Source: Acidobacteriota bacterium (GTDB lineage: Bacteria; Acidobacteriota; Vicinamibacteria; Vicinamibacterales; Vicinamibacteraceae). From it: a stretch of DNA of 22,282 bases. The notes under the pieces are model-generated. The model was not told where the DNA came from. It did not search any database and was given only the letters and a program-made list of their open reading frames with translations. The translations under genes were made by a program, and so were the position numbers. Numbering within the stretch: position 1 is the first letter of the stretch; each line of letters opens with the position of its first letter. Positions 6,941 to 18,787 of the stretch are shown here, one piece after another. The stretch spans positions 1 to 22,282 of the forward strand of contig JAEZDP010000282.1 in NCBI GenBank assembly GCA_023418055.1, in the 5' to 3' direction.

Positions 6941-8998
6941 TCACCACCTGACGACCGTGACGGGCAGGTCGCGGCGCGCGACCGCCAGGTTTCCGGCGAT
7001 GTCTGCGGCGTGGATGCGCACCGTGTAATCCCCGGGCGCCAGCGTCGTCGTGTCCCAGGTGTCGTGCGTCGCGATGCCCCCCTCGAGGCGGTTCGTGACG
7101 ACATAGAGGAAGCGCGTCCGCTGGTTGCCGTAGGCGGGAATGCCGCTGCCTGGGGCATAGACGACCTGCGCCGCGTCCCGATCGGCGCCGAGCCGGTCGT
7201 AGCGCTGGGTGATGCGGGGATGGTCGAACCCGGGGGTGGGCGTGCCGTCGGCGTGCAGCACCTGATAGCCCAGTTCGTACAGCCCCAGACGGCGCCAGGG
7301 AACGTTGCCGTCGGCCTGGTCCCAGGCGTCCACCACGATCTGCACCTGTCCGCCCACCACCAGCCGTCCGCCCGTCCGGCTTTCGAGCGGCGCGCCGTCG
7401 GCGCCGACCACCCGGATGCCGCCGGCCGCGATGGTCGGAGGGATGGAGTCGGCAAACTGCAGCAGCCGCAGGTGCAGCGGGTTGTGGTCGTCGCCGGGCC
7501 AGCCGACGCTGAGGTGCACGTGGTTGAAGGCGTTGACCGACCCGACGCGGTCGCCCGTGGCAAAACGGGCACCCCGCTTCAGGCGCAGGCGGCGCAGCGT
7601 GCCGTCGGCATCGTAGGTCGGGACGAAACGCCCCGTATCCAGCAGACGTCCCGCGCGGGTGCGCCCTGCGCGGATGTGCACGTACGAGACCTCGCCCACC
7701 CGCACCCACTCGTTGATGGTGTCGAAGGCGCCGCTGCTCACCGGACTGGACACGACGCCCGGCCGCACGATGTGCACGGCGGTGTCCTGGGGCACGCGTA
7801 CGTCGATGCCAAGGTGAAAGCGCTCGGCGCCGTCGCCGCCCCTGCGCTCGCCATGGGTGCCGGCCACCTCGTGCGGTCCGTCGAAGGGCGGGACGGGCCA
7901 GAGCAGGGGCACGCGAGCGAAATCGTCTGCGTCGAAGGCGGGCAGGAAGCTCGGCGACACCGGCGGTCGACGGTCCGGCGTGGCAGGGTCGGTGAGCAGG
8001 CGGAGCAGGCCGTTGCCGCTGTCTGCCACCACGGCCTCACGCCGGCCCGTCACGACCACGCCCGCAGGACGACGGAACTGCGCCGTGGGTCCCAGGCCGT
8101 CGGCAAACCCCGTGCGACCGCCTGCCAGGACGCGGGTGGCGCCGCCTGCCTCTCTCAGTAGCACCTGTCCAGCCTCGTCGGTCACGAGCAAGGCGCCATC
8201 TGACGTCGCGGCGACATCGAGCGGCCGCGCCAGGTCGACCCCCGCCGTGCGCAGGGTCGTCACCGTGCCGTCGGGACGTATCGTGCGGACCATGCCGTTG
8301 CCCGTATCCGCCACCACGACGCCGCCCTGGGGCAGCACGGCCACGCCGCTCGGCGTGTCGAAACGCGCCTCGTGGCCAGGGCCGTCCTGCCACCCGGGGT
8401 GGGCGCCACCGGCGACCGTGCGTACCTCACCCCCGGGCGTGAAGACCCGCACGCGGTCGTTGTAGGTGTCGGCCACGACGACGTCGCCGCGCGCGTCGAG
8501 CGCCACGCCGATCGGGCCGTGGAAGAGCGCCGTGGCGACAGGACCATCGCGAAACCCGGCACCGCCGCCGCCGGCCAGCGTCGTCACCTCGCCCGAGGGT
8601 GACACCCTCCGTATGGCGTTGTTGCCCGTGTCGGCGACGACGAGCGCTCCATCCTCGGCCAGCGCCAGGGCTGATGGACTGGCAAAGCGCGCCGCCTGCC
8701 CGCGCCCATCGGCGAAGCCGTGGGTGCCGCCAGCCAGCGGCCTCACCTCTCCGCCCGGCGACACGACGACGATGCGCGGAGAGAGCCCGCCCAGTGACAC
8801 GTACGCCGTGCCGTCAGCGGCCGCGACTACGCCGAAGGGCTCGACGAGCGGGTGCCGGTCGCCCGCCAGCACGCGCACCCTGGCGGTCCAGGGCACCTCA
8901 GGTCGCGGCGCACGGGCCGACCACCACCACCACAAGGCCGCGCCCACGCCCAGGGCTGTGACCACGCCCAACACCACTGCCGCTGCCGCTCGCTTCAC
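6941..8998 (-). CDS. Membrane-anchored NHL-repeat beta-propeller fused to an M23 (LytM-like) metallopeptidase domain
   Basis: About 685 residues from the GTG at 8998; an in-frame TTG at 9034 would add 12. The N-terminus (KRAAAAVVLGVVTALGVGAALWWWW) is a signal anchor. Residues of about 45-340 hold six NHL-type repeats with recurring xxVVADTxNxxxR and a VxTLAGG-like turn, predicting a beta-propeller. The second half contains H395-L-G-I-D399, a SYVHI strand, and H493-V-H495, the HxxxD...HxH zinc-ligand pattern of M23 peptidases. A further beta-rich segment follows (LAPGDYTVRIHAADIAGN), typical of Ig-like extracellular modules. M23 enzymes usually cut peptidoglycan cross-links or act as non-catalytic cell-wall binders. 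The visible ligands suggest the metal site is intact, but catalysis is not established. Its substrate and partners are unknown. It lies outside the cytoplasm by inference and diverges from the PEP-CTERM gene. Confidence 0.75.
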   Translation of the reverse strand: MKRAAAAVVLGVVTALGVGAALWWWWSARAPRPEVPWTARVRVLAGDRHPLVEPFGVVAAADGTAYVSLGGLSPRIVVVSPGGEVRPLAGGTHGFADGRGQAARFASPSALALAEDGALVVADTGNNAIRRVSPSGEVTTLAGGGGAGFRDGPVATALFHGPIGVALDARGDVVVADTYNDRVRVFTPGGEVRTVAGGAHPGWQDGPGHEARFDTPSGVAVLPQGGVVVADTGNGMVRTIRPDGTVTTLRTAGVDLARPLDVAATSDGALLVTDEAGQVLLREAGGATRVLAGGRTGFADGLGPTAQFRRPAGVVVTGRREAVVADSGNGLLRLLTDPATPDRRPPVSPSFLPAFDADDFARVPLLWPVPPFDGPHEVAGTHGERRGGDGAERFHLGIDVRVPQDTAVHIVRPGVVSSPVSSGAFDTINEWVRVGEVSYVHIRAGRTRAGRLLDTGRFVPTYDADGTLRRLRLKRGARFATGDRVGSVNAFNHVHLSVGWPGDDHNPLHLRLLQFADSIPPTIAAGGIRVVGADGAPLESRTGGRLVVGGQVQIVVDAWDQADGNVPWRRLGLYELGYQVLHADGTPTPGFDHPRITQRYDRLGADRDAAQVVYAPGSGIPAYGNQRTRFLYVVTNRLEGGIATHDTWDTTTLAPGDYTVRIHAADIAGNLAVARRDLPVTVVRW

Positions 8999-9138
8999 CG
9001 GAGCAGTCTGACGGCGGGGCGCCGCGTGCGGCAAGCCGCTACCGACTCAGCCGTGGCGTGAACCTTGCATTCGCAGCACGTGCGAGCTCGGACCAGACGT
9101 TCGTTTGCCCGCAATTCGGCGCCAGAACGCCGCCGGCC

Positions 9139-9156
9139 GATCACGGAACCGTGATC
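9139..9156. promoter_or_regulatory. 18-bp palindrome before the PEP-CTERM gene (operator candidate)
   Basis: GATCACGGAACCGTGATC is a perfect inverted repeat with 8-bp arms around AA. Its right end is 33 nt before the GTG start at 9190. The size and symmetry fit a dimeric repressor site, and the position fits the promoter or 5' leader. As RNA it could only form a hairpin with a very tight loop. Confidence 0.5.
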
Positions 9157-9178
9157 ACGCTGACGCTTTCGTGGCACC

Positions 9179-9184
9179 AGGAGA
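9179..9184 (+). promoter_or_regulatory. Shine-Dalgarno site setting the PEP-CTERM gene start
   Basis: AGGAGA lies 5 nt before the GTG at 9190. The reading frame is open further upstream to an ATG at 9058, but that ATG lacks such a site and would put 44 non-secretory residues before the signal peptide. Confidence 0.7.
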
Positions 9185-9189
9185 TTCCC

Positions 9190-9645
9190 GTGGTCAAGCA
9201 CCTCGTACGCACCGCCCTCCTCGTCAGCCTCGTCGCGGGGACGGCGCACGCCGGACCCATCGGCGTGCAGCAGCCGTATTTCACCTACTCGCCGGGCGCC
9301 GTCGACTTCGAGGACATCCAGTGGACGCCGCTCGAGTTCGCGGCCTTCTCGGCTTACGGCGGCTATTTCGCGAATGTACGCCGTCCGCGCTTCGAGACGC
9401 CCCTGCCCGCGTTTTTCTTCCCAGAGTCCGACTTGGGCATCGAAGACGAAGTCGTGATCGCGCCGTTTTCGTCGATCGTGCCGACCTTTGCTCCTGGCCA
9501 GGTGAACTTCGCGGCCATGAGCCTGGCCGCGAGCGAGCCCGAGGACGAAGGGGGCGCGCCTGTGCCGGAACCGGGAGCGCTCGCGCTCGTGGGCGCGGGC
9601 CTGCTCGCTGCGTCGCGGACGCTGCGCAAGCGCTTCGCCCGCTGA
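9190..9645 (+). CDS. Small exported PEP-CTERM sorting-domain protein
   Basis: 151 residues from GTG at 9190. Residues 3-21 (KHLVRTALLVSLVAGTAHA) form a classical signal peptide with an AHA cleavage site. The last 28 residues hold the PEP-CTERM signal: VPEP at 125-128, a hydrophobic helix (ALALVGAGLLAA), then a basic tail (RTLRKRFAR). In known systems an exosortase recognises this tail in the inner membrane, cleaves it and passes the protein to the cell surface or exopolysaccharide matrix. The mature part is short (about 100 residues), acidic, rich in Phe, Tyr and Pro, and has no Cys. I do not recognise its fold. No exosortase or EPS genes lie in this window. Sorting class is clear, function unknown. 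Confidence 0.82.
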   Translation: MVKHLVRTALLVSLVAGTAHAGPIGVQQPYFTYSPGAVDFEDIQWTPLEFAAFSAYGGYFANVRRPRFETPLPAFFFPESDLGIEDEVVIAPFSSIVPTFAPGQVNFAAMSLAASEPEDEGGAPVPEPGALALVGAGLLAASRTLRKRFAR

Positions 9646-9669
9646 GCCGCGGCGTCTCCACGCCACGGC

Positions 9670-9685
9670 CTGCCGACACCGGCAG
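9670..9685 (+). terminator. Hairpin after the PEP-CTERM gene
   Basis: CTGCCG (9670-9675) and CGGCAG (9680-9685) form a perfect 6-bp stem with an ACAC loop, 24 nt past the stop codon. The following sequence is only mildly T-rich (TTCTTGTT at 9694-9701), so it would be a weak intrinsic terminator at best. Confidence 0.4.
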
Positions 9686-9725
9686 CGGCCAAGTTCTTGT
9701 TCCCACCGGCCAAGATCTTGACCGG
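9686..9725. promoter_or_regulatory. Two operator-like sites 21 bp apart before the aldo/keto reductase gene
   Basis: CGGCCAAGTTCTTG (9686-9699) and CGGCCAAGATCTTG (9707-9720) match at 13 of 14 positions, and their starts are exactly 21 bp (two helical turns) apart. The second lies in a 20-bp near-palindrome, CCGGCCAAGATCTTGACCGG (9706-9725), with a perfect CAAGATCTTG core and one mismatched pair. The sites sit about 60-100 bp before the ATG at 9786, suggesting cooperative binding by a dimeric regulator. Confidence 0.5.
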
Positions 9726-9774
9726 TCAGGGCCGCTCCTGCGGGCTCGCCCTTCGACGCCAGTCCGATCCGGGC

Positions 9775-9780
9775 TAGCAT
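9775..9780 (+). promoter_or_regulatory. Possible -10 hexamer of the aldo/keto reductase gene
   Basis: TAGCAT lies 5 nt before the ATG at 9786, so a transcript from it would be leaderless. The same hexamer is the best -10 candidate for mrfA and for the GT-C-like gene. The -35 region (around 9752) is poor. Confidence 0.3.
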
Positions 9781-9785
9781 GCGGC

Positions 9786-10751
9786 ATGCGCACGCGACGA
9801 TTCGGACGGCTCGGATGGCAGGTCTCGGAGGTGGGGTACGGCATGTGGGGCATGGCCGGGTGGAGCGGCAGCGACGATGCCGAGTCGCTCGCCTCGCTCG
9901 ACGAGGCCGTGGCCCATGGCGTGACGTTCTTCGACACGGCGTTCGCCTACGGTGACGGGCGCAGTGAGGGGTTGCTGGCGCAGACCCTGCAGCGTCATCC
10001 CGACCGGCGCCTGTACGTCGCCACGAAGGTGCCGCCGAAGAATCGTGTCTGGCCGGGTACGGCCGACACGCCCGTCTCAGAGGTCTTCCCCTACGACTAC
10101 ATCGTCGAGATGACCGACCGCAGCCTGCGCAATCTTGGCGTGGAGCGGCTGGACCTGCAGCAATTGCACGTGTGGAGCGACGCGTGGGCGTCCGATGAGG
10201 GCTGGCGGCGGGCCGCGGAAGATCTCAAGCGGCAGGGCAAGATCGAGGGTTTCGGCATCAGCGTCAATCGCTGGGAGCCGGCCAACGTGCTGCAGGCGCT
10301 CGACACCGACCTCGTCGACGCCGTGCAGGTGGTCTACAACATCTTCGACCAGGCCCCGGAGGACGCATTGTTCCCGGCCGCCGAGCGCCGGGACGTCGCC
10401 ATCATCGCGCGTGTGCCGTTCGACGAGGGCAGTCTCACGGGCACCATGACGGCCGACATGACGTGGCCCGAAGGCGACTGGCGCAATCTCTACTTCACGC
10501 CCGAGAATCTCGCCGACACGCTCGCGCGCGTGGACGCGCTCCGTCCCGTGGTCCCCGAGGGCATGTCACTGCCGGAGCTTGCACTCCGCTTCATCCTCGA
10601 GCACCCGCAGGTGGCCACGACGATTCCCGGCATGCGCAAGCTGCACCACGTGGCGCAGAACACGGCGGTGTCAGACGGCGTGCGCCTGACGCCCGCAACG
10701 CTGCAGGCGCTTCGTGCGCACCGCTGGGACCGGACGCACGTCATTCCCTGA
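9786..10751 (+). CDS. Aldo/keto reductase
   Basis: 321 residues, typical length for the superfamily, which reduces aldehydes or ketones with NAD(P)H in a TIM barrel. The catalytic tetrad is visible: D50 (FFDTAFAYGDG), Y55, K81 (VATKV) and H128 (LQQLHVW). The start MRTRRFGRLGWQVSEVGYGMWGM is the usual opening strand. C-terminal segments FILEHPQVATTIPGMRKLHHVAQN correspond to the cofactor-binding region (x-x-I-P-G-x-R/K). The substrate cannot be told; relatives in this subgroup are often annotated as general stress or sugar-related oxidoreductases. The frame is open upstream to 9105 but only this ATG starts the family sequence. The gene has its own operator-like sites and ends directly in a heptamer array: the last base of its stop codon is the first base of the array. 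Confidence 0.92.
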   Translation: MRTRRFGRLGWQVSEVGYGMWGMAGWSGSDDAESLASLDEAVAHGVTFFDTAFAYGDGRSEGLLAQTLQRHPDRRLYVATKVPPKNRVWPGTADTPVSEVFPYDYIVEMTDRSLRNLGVERLDLQQLHVWSDAWASDEGWRRAAEDLKRQGKIEGFGISVNRWEPANVLQALDTDLVDAVQVVYNIFDQAPEDALFPAAERRDVAIIARVPFDEGSLTGTMTADMTWPEGDWRNLYFTPENLADTLARVDALRPVVPEGMSLPELALRFILEHPQVATTIPGMRKLHHVAQNTAVSDGVRLTPATLQALRAHRWDRTHVIP

Positions 10752-10813
10752 CGCCATACGCCATACGCCATACGCCGCACGCCTTACGCCTTACGCCTTA
10801 CGCCTTACGCCCG
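10751..10813. repeat. Heptanucleotide tandem array, unit ACGCCNN (nine copies)
   Basis: Nine contiguous 7-bp units share the invariant ACGCC and differ in the last two bases: AT three times, GC once, TT four times, CG once. The homogeneous blocks of AT and then TT suggest stepwise local duplication. The array begins at the stop codon of the aldo/keto reductase gene and is followed by a hairpin and a second array. Confidence 0.97.
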
Positions 10814-10826
10814 ACCGACAGGTAGA

Positions 10827-10847
10827 CCGCGTCTCGCCGAGACGCGG
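10827..10847. terminator. Bidirectional terminator-like hairpin between aldo/keto reductase and rho
   Basis: CCGCGTCT (10827-10834) and AGACGCGG (10840-10847) form an 8-bp perfect stem with a 5-nt loop whose outer bases could also pair. It sits between two heptamer arrays in the convergent gap. There is no T tract on either side, so efficient intrinsic termination is uncertain. Confidence 0.5.
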
Positions 10848-10860
10848 CGACCATCGCGTC

Positions 10861-10888
10861 ATGACGCATGACGCATGACGCATGACCT
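10861..10888. repeat. Heptanucleotide tandem array, unit ATGACGC
   Basis: Three perfect ATGACGC copies (10861-10881) and a fourth diverging in its last two bases (ATGACCT, 10882-10888). With the preceding bases, the first unit forms a perfect 12-bp palindrome, GCGTCATGACGC (10856-10867). The array ends 9 bp before the rho stop codon. Confidence 0.92.
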
Positions 10889-10897
10889 CGCGTCCGC

Positions 10898-12127
<1,230 letters not shown>

Positions 12128-12150
12128 CTCCTTGAGCGTGTGCAGGTTGA

Positions 12151-12867
12151 TCAGCTCGGCCCGCCCTTCGGCGGGGCCGTCCTGGACGGCAGTGTCTGGG
12201 CTGGAGTCGGCGGGGGGCTGGGGGGGCGCGGCGAGGACGGGCGACTTGTCAGCAGCTCCACGATTACCGTCCACAGGCTTTCCAGTCCGTCGCCGGTGGC
12301 CGCCGACACGGGCGTCACCGGAGCGTTCAGCGATGTTTCCCATACATGTAGGGCGCGCATTCGCTCCGCGCGCGAGAGCTTGTCTACTTTGGCCGCCACG
12401 ACGGCGACGGCGATCGACTGTTGTGACAGCCATGCCCAGGCGTTGAGGTCCTGGGGGAGTCCGGGGTGACGCGCGTCCACGATGAGCAGCGCGCCCGAAG
12501 GGCCGTAACCCGCGCCGTCCCCCGGCACCTGCGGCCCGGGGGCGGGACGGCCGAAATACATGCTCGTGAGGCCGGCAAACGCGCTGGCCGAGGCGTCGCC
12601 TCCGCGGGCATACCCGTACCCTGGCAGGTCGACCAGGTACAGCCGGCGGAGATCGCGGTGGCCAAGCTCCACCGCATACAGATTCAGCTCGCGGGTCTTT
12701 CCGGCGGCCGCGGCCGTCCGCGCCACGCGTGACCGCGTGAGCGCATTGATCAAACTCGACTTGCCGACGTTCGACCGCCCGACCAGTGCCAGTTGGGGCA
12801 CCGGCTCGCGGGGCAGGTCCGACGGGCCCACGGCACTGCGGACAAACGCCACCGAGCGCGGCTTCAC
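12151..12867 (-). CDS. engB: Ribosome biogenesis GTP-binding protein EngB/YsxC
   Basis: 238 residues against about 195-210 for the family. G1 is GRSNVGKSS (K36), followed by the switch-I segment GKTRELNLY, G3 is D80-L-P-G-Y-G, G4 is AKVDKL (Ala in place of the usual Thr or Asn before K-x-D), and G5 is the VSAATGDG segment. EngB is an essential GTPase for 50S subunit assembly. Two departures stand out: a Gly/Pro-rich insertion after the YFG segment (PAPGPQVPGDGAGYGPSG), and a 28-residue Pro-rich tail (PSSPRPPSPPPTPAQ onward) beyond the normal end. The start is GTG, 24 nt after the lon stop, with no clear Shine-Dalgarno site, so translation may depend on lon. Its stop lies 23 nt before the rho ATG. 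Confidence 0.93.
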   Translation of the reverse strand: MKPRSVAFVRSAVGPSDLPREPVPQLALVGRSNVGKSSLINALTRSRVARTAAAAGKTRELNLYAVELGHRDLRRLYLVDLPGYGYARGGDASASAFAGLTSMYFGRPAPGPQVPGDGAGYGPSGALLIVDARHPGLPQDLNAWAWLSQQSIAVAVVAAKVDKLSRAERMRALHVWETSLNAPVTPVSAATGDGLESLWTVIVELLTSRPSSPRPPSPPPTPAQTLPSRTAPPKGGPS

Positions 12868-12891
12868 GGTGCGCAGCCCGGGCCCTGGCGG

Positions 12892-15273
<2,382 letters not shown>

Positions 15274-15280
15274 GAATTCA

Positions 15281-15309
15281 GTTGTGGGATATCGGCAATG
15301 ACTTGTCAA
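15281..15309 (-). promoter_or_regulatory. Possible lon promoter between clpX and lon
   Basis: A perfect TTGACA on the minus strand (15304-15309) stands 17 bp from CACAAC (15281-15286), a poor -10 with three matches. TGACTTGTCA at 15299-15308 is also a short imperfect palindrome overlapping the -35. The region is much richer in A and T than its surroundings. It may be a regulated promoter needing an activator or an alternative sigma factor. Confidence 0.35.
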
Positions 15310-15355
15310 TACGCCGGCCGATGCGGCGGAGGCGGCGGGGGACCCACCCGGGGTG

Positions 15356-16603
<1,248 letters not shown>

Positions 16604-16642
16604 GCATTCATTCCTGAGACGAAGGAGCCCGTCCCGACCGCT

Positions 16643-17251
16643 CTAGCTCCGCTTGGCGAGGACATCATCGATGATACCGTAGTCGCGCGCCTGCTCGGAC
16701 GAGAGGATGTAATCGCGGTCGGTGTCGGTCTGGATGCGGTCGAAGCTCTGTCCGGTGTGCTCGACCAGGATCTCGTTGAGCCGCTGGCGCATGCGCAGGA
16801 TCTCCTTGGCGGCGATGTCGATGTCGCTGGCCTGCCCGGCGAGCCCCGACATCAACGGCTGGTGGATGAGGATTCGGGAGTTCGGCAGACCGAACCGCTT
16901 GCCCTTCTTGCCCCCGGCCAACAGCACCGCCGCCATCGACGCACACTGCCCGACGCAGTAGGTGGACACGTCGGGGCGGATGTACTGCATCGTGTCGTAG
17001 ATCGCCATGCCCGCGGTGATGGAGCCGCCTGGGCTGTTCAGGTACAGCAGGATGTCGCGCTCCGGATCCTCCGCCTCCAGAAACAGCATCTGCGCGATGA
17101 CCAGGTTGGCCACCGTGTCGTCAATCGGCGTGCCGATGAAGATGATGCTGTCTTTGAGCAGTCGCGAAAAGATGTCGTACGCGCGTTCGCCCCGGCTGGT
17201 CTGTTCGACCACCATGGGCACCAGTTGCATCCGGGGTTCGTTCATGGACAT
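16643..17251 (-). CDS. clpP: ClpP, proteolytic subunit of ClpXP
   Basis: 202 residues, normal length. The catalytic triad is S105 (GQCASMAA), H130 (ILIHQPL) and D180 (TDRDYIL), with the same spacing as E. coli ClpP within one residue. LNSPGGS (71-77) is the oxyanion-side glycine-rich loop. The short N-terminus (MSMNEPRMQLVPMVVEQTSRGERAYDI) agrees with the family, where a brief propeptide is removed by self-cleavage. ClpP forms a double heptameric ring that degrades substrates delivered by ClpX. There are 97 bp between the tig stop and this start, with a hairpin at 17279-17300. The first ATG (17251) and a second at 17245 are both possible; neither has a strong Shine-Dalgarno site. Confidence 0.98.
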   Translation of the reverse strand: MSMNEPRMQLVPMVVEQTSRGERAYDIFSRLLKDSIIFIGTPIDDTVANLVIAQMLFLEAEDPERDILLYLNSPGGSITAGMAIYDTMQYIRPDVSTYCVGQCASMAAVLLAGGKKGKRFGLPNSRILIHQPLMSGLAGQASDIDIAAKEILRMRQRLNEILVEHTGQSFDRIQTDTDRDYILSSEQARDYGIIDDVLAKRS

Positions 17252-17278
17252 CTCGTGAGACAGAGTCAGTAGGGCCAG

Positions 17279-17300
17279 CGCGTCCTCTCAATGGGACGCG
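17279..17300 (-). promoter_or_regulatory. Hairpin in the tig-clpP gap
   Basis: CGCGTCC (17279-17285) and GGACGCG (17294-17300) form a perfect 7-bp stem with an 8-nt loop, 27 nt before the clpP start. No T tract follows in the direction of transcription. It may be an attenuator, an RNA-processing site separating tig from clpPX mRNA, or chance. Confidence 0.35.
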
Positions 17301-17348
17301 GCCAGCTGGTTCCAGGTTGTCGGGGAGCGGTCGTCGCCAGGCGGCGGG

Positions 17349-18650
17349 CTACACGTCTTCCATCGTAGCACGCGACATGGCCAGGTCGACGGCCTTCTCC
17401 CGGAGCAGACCCGTCCGGATCTGTTCCAGTTGGTCGTGCCGCGCGAGTTCGAGCCGCACCTCGTCGAGCGTCCGCCCCATCCGCGTGGCATATCCCTGGA
17501 TATCGGCATCGAGTTCCTCGTCCGATACCTCGAGGCCCTCGCGCTCCGCAATCGTGTCGAGCACCAGCACGCTCTTGACCGTCGCGACGGCCGGCTCCTG
17601 CTGCTGCGTGCGGAACTCGTCCCAGTTCACGGCGGCCTGTCGAGGGTCGACGCCCTGTTCCATCAGCCGGCGCATGAACTCCTCGACGCGGCGGTCGACC
17701 TCGCGGGCCACCATGCCCTCGGGCACCTCACCGGTGACCCGGGCGGCCAGCTGCTCGAGCAACTGCTGGCGCGCGCGCCGGCGCTGCTCGCGGCGTCCGT
17801 CCTCCTCGAGGTCTTCGCGGATGCGGGTGCGCAGGTCGTCAAGGGTGGCAAATTCGCCGAGGTCCTTGGCAAAGTCGTCGTCCAGATCAGGCAGGACGCG
17901 GCGGCGCAGGGCCTTGGCCTGCACGGCGTACTCGACACGCGCCCCGGCCAGGTCCTCGACCTCATAGTCGGCGGGGAAGGTCACCTCGAAGGTGCGAGCT
18001 GCGTCGGCGGTCAGGCCGAGCAGCCCCTCGTCGAACCCCGGGGGGTTGCCCGCCGCGCCGATTTCGGCCGACACGTCGGTGTGCGCCTCGGGCTCCTCGT
18101 CGGATATCTCCGCGCCCTGCGGCCCCGTGAGCCGGCGGCGGGTGAGGTCCATGACCACCGTGTCGCCGTGCTGGGCCTCACGGTCGCTCACCGGCTCGAC
18201 GCGCGCCAGACGCTCGCGCAGCCGCGAGAGTGCTTGATCGACCTCCTCTTCGGTCACCACGACGGCCTTCTGCCGCACGGTGACCGTCGACAGGTCGCCG
18301 GGGTCCACCGGGGGCGCCGTCTCGACCGCCGCGCTGAAGACCAGCGGCTGTCCTTCCTCGAGGTTCAGGTCGCGCACCCGAGGGGTGTCCACCGGCGCCA
18401 CGCCACGCTCGCGCAACGCGTCCCCGACGATGCGCGGGACCAGGTCGTGGGCCACGTCATGCAGGATCTGGTCCTTGAAGCGCTGCTTGACGACCGACAG
18501 GGGGGCCTTGCCGGGGCGGAAGCCCGGCAGCCGGGCCGAACGCGCGTACCGCTTGGTGATGCGGCCGATCTCGGCGTCGACCGTCTCCTGCGGCACCTCG
18601 ACGTTGAGGGTCTTCTTCGTCTCGCTGACGTCGATCAGTTCTACTTTCAT
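17349..18650 (-). CDS. tig: Trigger factor, ribosome-bound chaperone
   Basis: 433 residues, as usual. The N-terminal ribosome-binding domain has the signature G43-F-R-P-G-K-A-P50, which docks at the tunnel exit near uL23. The middle region (GDTVVMDLTRRRLTG to FEVTFPADYEVEDLAGARVEYAVQ) is the FKBP-like prolyl isomerase domain, and the rest is the helical chaperone domain rich in Arg/Glu pairs. Trigger factor shields nascent chains co-translationally. The gene opens the tig-clpP-clpX-lon group, an order shared by many bacteria, which links folding at the ribosome with degradation of failures. The start is ATG at 18650, 50 nt after the tRNA-Leu gene on the same strand. No strong Shine-Dalgarno site is visible. 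Confidence 0.98.
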   Translation of the reverse strand: MKVELIDVSETKKTLNVEVPQETVDAEIGRITKRYARSARLPGFRPGKAPLSVVKQRFKDQILHDVAHDLVPRIVGDALRERGVAPVDTPRVRDLNLEEGQPLVFSAAVETAPPVDPGDLSTVTVRQKAVVVTEEEVDQALSRLRERLARVEPVSDREAQHGDTVVMDLTRRRLTGPQGAEISDEEPEAHTDVSAEIGAAGNPPGFDEGLLGLTADAARTFEVTFPADYEVEDLAGARVEYAVQAKALRRRVLPDLDDDFAKDLGEFATLDDLRTRIREDLEEDGRREQRRRARQQLLEQLAARVTGEVPEGMVAREVDRRVEEFMRRLMEQGVDPRQAAVNWDEFRTQQQEPAVATVKSVLVLDTIAEREGLEVSDEELDADIQGYATRMGRTLDEVRLELARHDQLEQIRTGLLREKAVDLAMSRATMEDV

Positions 18651-18700
18651 CGTTGGGCAGTTCGATTGGAGGTCTGGGGGTGACGCGGCCGGCGGACGTC

Positions 18701-18787
18701 TGGTGCGAAAGGGGGGACTCGAACCCCCACGGCCTCTCGGCCACCGGATCCTAAGTCCGGCGCGTCTGCCAGTTCCGCCACTTTCGC
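18701..18787 (-). tRNA. tRNA-Leu, anticodon TAG (reads CUA/CUG), CCA encoded
   Basis: Read on the minus strand, the acceptor stem is GCGAAAG/CTTTCGC, followed by the discriminator A and a genome-encoded CCA (18701-18703). The anticodon stem is CCGGA/TCCGG with loop CTTAGGA, giving anticodon TAG. The long variable arm (TGGCCGAGAGGCCGT) shows it is a class II tRNA. The T arm is GGGGG-TTCGAGT-CCCCC. The gene lies 50 nt upstream of tig on the same strand with no obvious terminator between, so tig mRNA may carry the tRNA at its 5' end until RNase P and RNase processing. Confidence 0.97.

Noticed and set aside
9058..9189. Earlier ATG start for the PEP-CTERM gene
   Set aside because: It would place 44 residues before a clear signal peptide; the GTG at 9190 has a good Shine-Dalgarno site.
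10751..10888. CRISPR array
   Set aside because: The 7-bp units are contiguous, with no spacers, and no cas gene is present.
12128..12433. N-terminal extension of Rho to an ATG at 12433
   Set aside because: It would overlap engB by 280 bp, its residues are low-complexity and Arg-rich, and it has no Rho similarity before LINLHTLKE.
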